A program made the position numbers and the translations under genes. From Puccinia triticina (Eukaryota; Basidiomycota; Pucciniomycetes; Pucciniales; Pucciniaceae), in the NCBI RefSeq assembly GCF_026914185.1, contig NC_070568.1:3182001-3246000 (forward strand): a stretch of DNA of 64,000 nucleotides, in the 5' to 3' direction. The notes below the pieces were generated by a model. The model saw only the letters and a program-made list of their open reading frames with translations. It was not told the DNA's origin and ran no database searches. Positions within the stretch are counted from its first letter, which is position 1; every line of letters starts with the position of its first letter. Positions 55,536 to 64,000 of the stretch are shown piece by piece.

Positions 55536-58500
55536 TCCTGCTAGGACAGTTCACATTGAACTTAACACAAGCTTACCCTCCTCGGGGGAGCGTAGCAACT
55601 TGCCTCTAAGTTGCATGTCTGGCCCTACAGGATCAAGACAAATGACAGGGAGGATGCCACACTCCCCCATTGTCCCCAATATCACCCTCTAGACTTCCAA
55701 TTCTCTCCTTGCCTTTGGCACCATTACAATCACCAGCTTCTTAGCTTATTTTCCCCACTACAAACTCCCCTGTATCCATCCCCCCTGGTAAGAAACCTCC
55801 TGTAAATGTTGTTACATGGTGGATTTATGTACCCAATCCCCCCCTTTGAGCCCGCGTGGGCTCAGGGAATTTCAAACTTTGAGCCCAAAAACCACTGGAT
55901 CACCACTCCAGAACCACTTCACAGTAGGTGGAGTGGGCGGGCTAGTAATTATGTGCTTCAGCTAGGTAAAAATACTGTTAAATGGAAGCTGAGATTGTAG
56001 GCTACAAGTCTGTCTACTCAGATTTTTTTTAACTAAAAACTACATTTTTAAAAACACTAGAGTTCATGGCGGCTTCGCCGCTGCAATCTCAGGGCTCTCT
56101 CCTCACATTACACAAAAACCCAGGTGCAACCACACCAAAAGACTGCAGTGAAGAAAAATTGAAATCTTCATTACAAAGATTCAATAGTCCAATATTCTCA
56201 GGGTTAAGCCCCTGTCCAAATTTTTCCAGTATAATCTTCTTTTTTCAAAAATACATAAACTACCACTTATCATATTGGAGACTCTTATTTTAAGGCCTTC
56301 ATCAATGTTCATGTTGAGGTGGACCAGGCTAAGAGAGGACTGAAAGTCACAGACGCTGGGTCTTGTGACAGTGACTGGACACAAAGATAAAGTGGTTCTG
56401 ATTCAGTGAGGAGAGCGCCTTGGATCTGAGGCACCATAGACTAAATACAATGTGTAGTTTGGATAGAAGCATACACTAAGTATAAGGATCTCAACAGTTC
56501 ACCCAGGACTGATTTCAAGGACACAGATAATTTCCCTTGCCCAATATTGAGGATTTGACTTTTGCTTTTAGCATTAATAGCTGGCAGCTAAGCTGTACTA
56601 ACAGGTCTCAACCTTCAATCCCCAACAGTTCAATCACCTGTGCAAAATCTTCCCAAGCCACAATTTATCCTCTATGCTTGCTGCATCTCCAACTCAAATT
56701 TCAAAGTCAGTTGAGTTTGTCATTTATATCATTCCACAGCAAGTTCTTTTTGTGAATTACCTGTTGAATCTTAAAACTACCCAGATAATAATACCTTCAG
56801 AGGATTAATAGTATACAAAAGAATGAAAGAGTAAAGAGATGAGGCAAAAGGCACGACACAGAGAGAGAGGAAGCGGAAAATCATAGGATACCAAAGAAGG
56901 AGAAAAGGGGCATTATCAAAGGAATAGAAATCACTCTTGTCTTATGTTTAGTCATCATGAGCAAAAAGAAAAAAGAAACCAAGCAGAAAAACTGAAAGAA
57001 AGAAAAGAGAATACAAGCTGTAGACATTTTTACTTTGACTTGGTCTACTTCTAGTGCCTTCTTGATATCCTTTCACCAATAAATAACTCAAGAAAATCAA
57101 GGGGCAAAAAAACAGGCTTGGATAACAAAATGATCTCTGTGCGCTGCTGCGACAATGATATATGGCTAGGTTTCAAAATGCTTCCTGGGGTCTCTTTTTG
57201 AGGATTTCCCCCTCTCCCAATACCTTGTTTTGTCTGCTTGGGATTGGCTGGTTTTCAAGTCAGCTGGTCAAGACATGCAAGACCTTAATCAAGTGGCCAT
57301 CATTTTTTCACTTGTCTTTGATTTCGAGTCCTTTGACTCGTTGCAAGATAGTCATGGGTTGCTGGTCCATGGATTTGCTAGATTGTTCTTCCTTTCCCAA
57401 AGATTGAGGTCCTGATGTATGCAGGGGTAGCAGTCGCATTGGTGGCGGCAGTCTTAGAAAGCGCAGCAAACAAACTGCCTTCCTTACAGAAGGACGACAG
57501 AATGAGAGACAATGGAGAAGTATCACTTTTAGAGGTGGGTGGGGCGGCGGCTGCGGGAGCGGGGGCAGTGGCGGAAGGTGGAGAATTGCCATTTGTAGCC
57601 GGCTTGGAAACGCTCAATTTCAGTTGAGTTGCGCTCCGTCATTGGTGCTCTTCTCAAACTGCCGCCGGACGCGCTGTGACCATCTTAGGATCCCACCGGC
57701 GTGACCCGGCTTTGAACGCAATTGCTGCCCCTTGGAGGTGGGCCTATGTCCTTCCGAACTGGCTCGTCTTATCGGGACTTGGATATTCCGGTCTCGTCGT
57801 GTGTCTTGCCGCTCCGGCTAACGGCTGTTGATAAAATTGGAGCAGGGGCCTAGCTTCCGAGGCGTCCTTGGTCTCTTGATGACCAATTCATTGAGACTCT
57901 AGATTAAACTGTAAGATGTGACTCGCGCATTTTCTCTGAATGCCGAGTTGCCGACCACCAAGACAACATCTTCCTTGACCTGTAGGCATTCTGCCTTGCG
58001 ATAAAATTACATCCAAAACCGGTGAAGAACTTATACTCCTCGATAAACTGATCCACGTTTGCGTTGTGGAGAAGCATCCACTGGGAGAATTCTGTCTGGA
58101 AAATCGTGAAAACTGCGCAGCGCTGATTTCATGATTGTTCGTCACTGCTCCTGTAATCTTCTCTCAAATGAAACACGGTGGACCCCCCGGTCTGGCCCAG
58201 CTCAGTATGCTCGCGTGCTTGGACCTTGGGGACCTCCCCTTGCAGTCCGGTCACCTACCATGCGAAGATAAAACGAATGGCCGTGAGGGCCTCATCAAGA
58301 CGAAGGCAGAGGCGATGCCAGCATGGTACGGCGAGCCCCTGCCAGAAAGCCAGGGAATATTGGACTGGTTACAAATACATACCAAGCTGTAAATATTTGG
58401 GCCTGGATAAGTCATTTGGGATGGGACTTACGAGTACGCAATAGAGTTATGACGTCGACATCTGCCCTGAGTTTCCTGACTTGGTGGCAACTCCCTCATT

Positions 58501-59308
58501 GGGTGGGAAGGAAGGCGTGTTGGGGGGCGGATTGGCAAGGCAACGGGATCAAATGAAATCGCGTAGTGGTCGCCATGTGGCTAGGGTACCGTGGCTTCAA
58601 TGTATTGCCACGGCGCTGCGAGTAATGGATGGACAATTTGTGGCCAGACAGAGCTGGGGCAAGGGTATAAATAGCTTCAATTGGTGGTTCATCATCCCCC
58701 CAGGGCAGTCGAGGATGCTGCACTTCCAGCTAACCTTTGCCCTCAACCCCTCCGCTGTTGCGCGTGCGCAGTCTGAGGGGCAAAGAGTGGGCCCCCCACG
58801 GGTCTGCAGCCTTTGCTGCGGGCCGGGGGCCTTCACGTCCAACCTTTTTTGACCCGCGCGCTTGACGCGGGCTGGAGGTTGAGCCTGGGCGCACAGCACT
58901 GCTGATGTTGGAAGGCTAGGTTGACAATTTACAGTGCTACATTTTTTTTTTTTGATTCATATTGATTGAGGAAAATTTGTGGATTTTGAATTGGTTTTTT
59001 GTACAATGGGGAAACCCTAGATTTTTTTTCTTCTATTTTGTGTGTTTACAGGGGGAACCCTTGATTTTTTTTTTAGGGTTCTGGGAAATCTGTGTCTTTA
59101 ATAAACTTGGATTTTGCAAAGAAAATATGTGTTTTTTTTTGCCAGAAATTCTTAAGTCTGTAGGGGGTGTGACTTTAGAGGTAAGCCTCTCCTTTGGAGA
59201 CGCTTTGTGCCTCCTCAGAGAGGCTTTGTTAAGCTTGAGTTCACATTTGAAGTCAAGCACTGCTGGTTTGCTGACATGGCTTTGCTTGCTGGTTTCAGAA
59301 ATTACTTA
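55536..59308. other. Gene-poor interval; only weak coding hints
   Basis: I find no gene I can defend. Two stretches look coding-like but stay unassigned. The minus strand at 57,617-57,378 has an Ala/Pro/Ser-rich frame ending SLFAALSKTAATNATATPAY. The minus strand at about 58,105-57,890 reads FSQWMLLHNANVDQFIEEYK, then FGCNFIARQNAYRSRKMLSW. The second could be a relic exon of a retroelement or a lineage-specific gene. No start, splice or domain support exists for either. Confidence 0.3.
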
Positions 59309-59698
59309 GGCCCCGTTTGGCACCAATATATAAATTATAGGTGATATAATCGCTGATTAATTCAATAAAAAATACAAAATTCAACATAAAGCCTCCAAAT
59401 TTTTTTTGTAGGCAACCTAAAGTGCTGGTCTCTTCAACTTTGAAATCAGATTCAACTGATTCAGCCATCTTCAGCACCATAATACCATTATATCACTTTT
59501 GACCAATATGAAGTGATATAATGGTATTATGGTGCTGAAGATGGCTGGATAAGTTGATTCTGGGCTCACAGTTGAAGAGACCAGCACTGTAGGTTGCCTA
59601 CAAAAAAAAATTTGGAGGCTTTATGTTGAATTTTGTATTTTTTATTGAATTAATCAGCAATTATATCACCTATAATTACATCGGTGCCAAACGGGGCC
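59309..59698. mobile_element. Fully palindromic PIF/Harbinger (Tourist-like) MITE
   Basis: 390 bp, ends GGCCCCGTTTGGCACC and the complement, perfect TTA duplications (59,306-59,308 and 59,699-59,701). The two ~190-bp arms pair almost end to end around 'tcacttttgaccaatatgaagtga'. No coding capacity. Confidence 0.88.
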
Positions 59699-60108
59699 TT
59701 AACTCCCAGCTATACTGGCTGGGACTTGTAAGTGAATTGCTCTGCTGATTTGAAATTTTTGCGTTGCCAAAAAATTTCAAATGTGAACCCCCCTACTGTA
59801 CATGGAATGTACCAGATTTCACTGAGTGCAGTTTTTGTGAAACCGCGACCAGAAAACCTGCGCGGCGCACCGCGCACCCTGCACACATCCTCTGTAGATT
59901 CCGTGTACATAGCTTGGTATTTGGCCTGTTTGCTTTGTCGTCCCACTTGGTTCAACTGGTGAGGTACTTTCCCCTCTCTCCTTCTCATTCCTCTTGGTCC
60001 CCCAAACTAATGCTACTTCCGAGGAACCCAATCGATCCCCGGAGGTACGCAAGCAAAGAATCCAGATTGAGATCACGAGGAGCCACAGCCGGCGCAGAAG
60101 ATCAGGGA

Positions 60109-60450
60109 ATGGCGAGCAAAGACGCGGGATCGAGTGTGGCAGAGGTGCGCTTATGCTTGCGGCTGGACATGTCCACGAGGAGCGACGGGAGTGCGGGAGA
60201 GCCGAAGAAGCACGAAAGCGAGCTCGTCGAACGCGTGGCCAGTGGAGGCCTATCGGAGCTAGCCAAATCCCTCGCCCGGCTACGCGCCCAGTCCAACCAA
60301 ACGCTCACTGCGCTCATCAACTCTTACGGCGCAGCTGAGACCGGCAAGGAGAAGAGAGTCTCAGAGAAATTGCAAGCGGCCCTTGCCGCCCGGTCCGAGC
60401 CGGACGACGAAGATGATGAAGGCGACGAGCTGGAGGCCGACGAAGATTAG
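60109..60450 (+). CDS. Small acidic protein, possibly Gon7-like (KEOPS/EKC subunit)
   Basis: A single exon of 113 residues from the ATG in GGGAATGGCG. A central helical stretch (ELVERVASGGLSELAKSLAR, then LRAQSNQTLTALINSY) is followed by a Lys/Glu helix and a strongly acidic tail (EPDDEDDEGDELEADED). Length, the Leu/Gln helix before a charged helix, and the acidic end resemble fungal Gon7, a small subunit of the KEOPS/EKC complex for tRNA t6A synthesis. The similarity is of general form only, so the name is tentative. The upstream in-frame extension to 59764 runs through an unconserved region and is not used. The gene converges on NEO1. Confidence 0.4.
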   Translation: MASKDAGSSVAEVRLCLRLDMSTRSDGSAGEPKKHESELVERVASGGLSELAKSLARLRAQSNQTLTALINSYGAAETGKEKRVSEKLQAALAARSEPDDEDDEGDELEADED

Positions 60451-61162
60451 GCCATCCCTCTTCGCTATCGATCTCCAATCTCGCGCCCCCCCTCTTCTTC
60501 TTTTGTATTCCTTCTGGCTTGCGCTCCCCCCTACTCCTTCTCCTCAAAGACAAGGTTCATCCGAAAAAGTATTGTGTATCACTGAAACAAAAAGAAATCT
60601 TGCTGAACTGGGTGCAGTTGACAAGGAGCAACTCTTATGAAACTCACGGCGTCCAGATTTTAATTTGGAAAACATGATGATGGAGCTACCTACGTGGGTC
60701 ATGTTGCACATGTCCACTCTGCACAGTTTAGCCAACTCTCTTTGCAGTGAATTGATTCATTACCTTTCATCAAAAAAGAAAAAAAGGTACGAGCGCAGAT
60801 GCTTAGAACAGAAAAACAACACTCAGATCACCATTAACATGCCCTAAATATTTCAAATAAGTACATACATATTGTTTATACAACTATGTAAATGCCTATG
60901 ATGTGCAACAAAACCAAAGTAAACAGTATATACTAGCCCGTGTCAAGCCCATGGACATCAAATGCGCCTTTTATTAATTCTTGTCAAATGTATGACTTTT
61001 TTGTGAGATGAACTTTGTTGATTCTATGTGATTAAAGTAGGGTTGATGAGAAGAAAGAATGAAGATGACGATCGACGCCACCAATGCGCCCTGCTTTCGC
61101 CCTAATAATCACGTAACCTGACAGAAGAGAAAAAAGCCCCATTCCGCCGTCAATCCCAAGTA
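60451..61162. other. Convergent 3' intergenic region
   Basis: Lies between two converging stops. AT-rich, with no frame of note. The GA repeat at about 61,168-61,191 is within the last codons of NEO1. Confidence 0.45.
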
Positions 61163-64000
61163 TCAAAAGAGAACAAGAGAGAGAGAGAGAAAGTAAAGAG
61201 GGCCCAACTTAGCATATGAAGCGGGGGCGAAATAGCTCCGGAGCGCCTTGGCGATATACAGTGGCACCGAGCTCACGGCGGTGATGAACGAGACTTTCCA
61301 GAGGAAGGAGACCGTCAGGACGAACGACAAGTCTACATCATCCCCCAACACAGATACGCACACCCCAATCATCAGAGCCATCCAGTCCCAGAGAAGAAAA
61401 AAGCGTTTTTTTTATTGACAAGGAGAAAAGGGGGGGATACGGACCGAAGAATTCGGGCAGAAAGGCCATGCTGGTCAAGTATATCAACAGCGTGACTACT
61501 TCGGCGACGATCATGTACCTATGCCTACATACAGAACACACGACGCCCCATGGAGAGGAAGAGACTGGGGGGTAAGCTGGTGCCAGGAATGGAGAGAGAG
61601 GAAGGGAAGGACGGACCAGGTGGTGATTTCTAGGGCGACCATGAGTAGCTCGGTGAGGATGAGAGAGGTGAAGGAGATCGAGACGATGTTCAGGAACTCG
61701 TTCTCGAACAGGATCAGACTCAGGATCATTATCACTCCTCCCTGGAAGACCGCCGACATGAAGTATGTGAAGAAACTTTTGTACGATAGCGATCGCCCCT
61801 ACACACACAAACATTGTCCACTTGCCCTTTTGTCAATGAAACAAACTCGCGTGAAGAGGACGAGCGAGCCCGCTGCGTACCTTGGTCAATTCTTTGTACA
61901 GTTCGGGGTAAAGTAGGGCCACGTCTTCGTTGACGTCTTGGTCCAAGACCAACGAGAAGACGGGGGCCATAGTATAGCAAGTAGCGTAGCCCTGTCGACG
62001 GGAGCGCAAGGCTGTCAGCACAAACACACATATACATACATAAGCAGGAGAGAAATAAGTACAGAGAGGGGGGAATGGTACCATCATCAGCCAGCCTTGG
62101 TAGATCGCGACGGGGGCGAAGTACAGGACGGAGGAGAAGACGGCTTGGATGACAGAGATGATGAGGCCACTAGAAATGAAGCAGCCGATCAGCTGTCTCT
62201 CTCTTTGTCAAAGATTAAGCGGAGTGGGGGACGGACCGATGGATGACGAATTGGGCGAGTTTAGCGGAGCGTTTGTAGGAGTTTCTGCCGTGCCAGAGCA
62301 GCAACTTGGTGAGGAAGGAGAACTGATTGATGGAGAAGTCGGCGGCGAGCGAGGCCTGTTTGCCCTCTTTCCCTACGATCCCTACGCCGACGTCTGCGGC
62401 CTGGATCATGCTGACGTCGTTGCCGCCGTCGCCGATGCAACACACCCGTTTCTGGGTGTACCGTCGGATGAGCATGGCGATCTCCGCTTTCTGGGTCGGC
62501 GAACATCGACAGGCTACTACGACTGGCAACTTCGTCGTCACCTCGATGAACTCGCTCTCGAAGTAGCTCAGACAACTCGCCAGGGATCCGCCGTCGATCA
62601 CCAAACAACAGTCCTGTTTCTGCTGCAGAAACTCGAGCTCTTTCTGCACTTTTTCTGGGCCCTCGAGCTTGGAGACTTGGTGGATGTATTGGCCCCTGGA
62701 GACCAGCTTGCTGGAGATCGCGATGCACGTCGCCGTCTCGATCTTGTCCCCCGTCAGCATCCAGATCTTCAGCCCGGCGTTCCGGAGTAGCTCCAGTGTG
62801 CTCTTCACGTCCTCCTGCAACTTGTCCTCTACCCCGGTCACCCCGAGTAGCTCGAGGTTGTTCTCCAGCTCCTCGGAGACAACCCTCTGGATCGCTTCCT
62901 GTCGGTCGTCGGCCCCCATGTCCACCCGCGCCGAAAGGTATCTCCGCGTGAACCGGTGGTAGGCCTCGTTGGAGAGCTTCTTCTTGGCCATCACTAAGGT
63001 CCGTAGCCCTTCTCGGGACATGTTGTCGCACTCCTCCTCGAGCCAATCGTTCGATTGGACGATCTTGGCCATCACCGCATCCGCGCCCTTCTGGTAAAAC
63101 GTCACCTCCCCCGTCAGCTTCTCCCGGATGATGATCCCCATCCGCTTCGACTCCGACGTGAACGGGAAGATCTCCAGCACTTCGAACTCTAATTTCTGCC
63201 CCGACGTCGTCCGTAACGTCATCCCGCTTCGGTCCCGCGAAACTAACTTCAACCCGACCGATTCCGTGTACGCTACTATGGCTACTTCGTCTGGTGAGGA
63301 TGCTTGGTATGTCACCGAGCCGTCGTCATTGATAACAGGCGTCACCTTTCAATGAACAGATTGAATATCAATTTTGCTCTGAATTTTGATTCATAACTCT
63401 TGGAGCTCTTCTTACATTATGACATAAGCCCAGACCCAAGATGACATCCTTGACCCTCGAAGACATGTCTCGTCGCCCCCGAGTAGCCAATAATGAAGCA
63501 GTCGGCAAGCCAGAGCCAGCCGGATGACCGAGCGGATCGGGCGCGTTCTCTCCAAAGGCTGTGGCCAATTGGAGCGCCACTTCGTCCATCGAATCAAGCC
63601 CGTATGCCATCGTACCCATATGCAACTTCTTCAATTCCATCTCTTTCAAAAAAAAGGACATTGTTCAGGTTAGTGTTCAGTAGTGGAATAAGGATAGGAG
63701 ATTGGGAGGGTACCGTTTTGTGTCAACGTGCCCGTCTTGTCCGACAGTAGATATTCGATCCGGCCCAGTTCTTCCGGAAGCGTGCTCGTCCTGACGATCG
63801 TCCCTGGGATCTCGGGGTCGTTCTCGATCTGATGGGCGTAGACGGTCTTGCCCATGTCCAAGTTGACCCGCAAGCTGAAGAGTGTGTATCAACAAACTGA
63901 AAAAGAAACTGTGTGTGTGTGCGTGTTTAGGGAGAAGGGGGGGCTTACGAGATGGGGATGATGGAGCTGAAGAGGATGAGGAAGCGGACGACGTAGATCC
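61163..64000 (-). CDS. NEO1: NEO1-type P4-ATPase (phospholipid flippase), 5' part outside the window
   Basis: Nine exon pieces on the minus strand (64000-63949 partial, 63874-63714, 63642-63416, 63345-62237, 62169-62082, 61991-61881, 61798-61617, 61524-61445, 61332-61163) give the last ~725 residues; all splice sites are GT-AG and keep frame. Motifs in order: membrane segment [13 protein letters not shown], phosphorylation site [23 protein letters not shown], nucleotide-binding [13 protein letters not shown] and YQKGADAVM, hinge [14 protein letters not shown] and [20 protein letters not shown], then six C-terminal membrane segments. [13 protein letters not shown] and the lack of a long C-terminal tail point to the Neo1/ATP9 class. 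Known role: essential Golgi/endosome flippase for PE and PS, acting without a Cdc50 subunit. The last residues after AKLG are unlike the family and may be read-through to the first stop. Confidence 0.92.

Overview
The window looks like nuclear DNA of a rust fungus (Pucciniales, most likely Puccinia; this is inference). The genes are short-exon, intron-rich and fungal in type. A degenerate protein of the 'No apical meristem-associated C-terminal domain' type, a family expanded in Puccinia, is present, and more than half of the window is nested repeat sequence. Nothing prokaryotic is visible. All gene models were spliced by eye from reading frames, splice sites and conserved motifs.

Layout. 1-2.7 kb: no gene, repeat remnants. 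2.7-3.3 kb: a roadblock-type dynein light chain. 3.3-5 kb: MITEs. 5.4-9.4 kb: a Syp1/FCHo-type endocytic adaptor (F-BAR plus mu-homology domain). 9.4-16.6 kb: sparse, with two weak hypothetical genes and repeats. 16.6-21.5 kb (minus): the mitochondrial RNA polymerase, 12 exons, divergent from a SAP30BP/HCNGP-like gene (21.7-22.4 kb) across a 159-bp shared promoter. 22.4-33.3 kb: an AT-rich repeat desert holding one small secreted cysteine-rich gene (24.7-25.1 kb, minus), hAT-type elements and a broken gene. 33.3-41.1 kb: a gene island with a TVP38/VTT-domain membrane protein (minus), a secreted catalase in 19 exons, and a four-exon secreted protein of unknown function. 41.8-54.3 kb: a transposon nest. 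59.3 kb: a palindromic PIF/Harbinger-like MITE. 60.1 kb: a small acidic protein, possibly Gon7-like. 61.2-64 kb (minus): a NEO1-type P4-ATPase running off the window end.

The most unusual structure is the nest at 43,730-51,891. An 8.16-kb element with a 24-bp terminal inverted repeat contains five further insertions, most with a readable target-site duplication (TSD): a palindromic Tc1/mariner-like element (TA); a miniature LTR element (GCACA) whose 184-bp LTRs each carry a tRNA-like module; inside one of those LTRs a hAT-type element (CCACAACC); a deleted copia element (CAATG); and inside the copia gag a solo LTR (GAGAT). Next to the nest, at 52,105-52,903, lies an inverted-repeat element built from the same LTR end and flanked by a 5-bp TSD, as if a palindromic LTR product had been integrated.

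Biology. The housekeeping genes cover endocytosis (Syp1), dynein transport, mitochondrial transcription, mRNA processing (SAP30BP-like), Golgi/ER membranes (TVP38) and lipid flipping (NEO1). The secreted catalase and the two unknown secreted proteins are the genes most likely to act at the host interface. The two unknown secreted proteins lie inside or at the edge of repeat-rich DNA, a common place for rust effector candidates.
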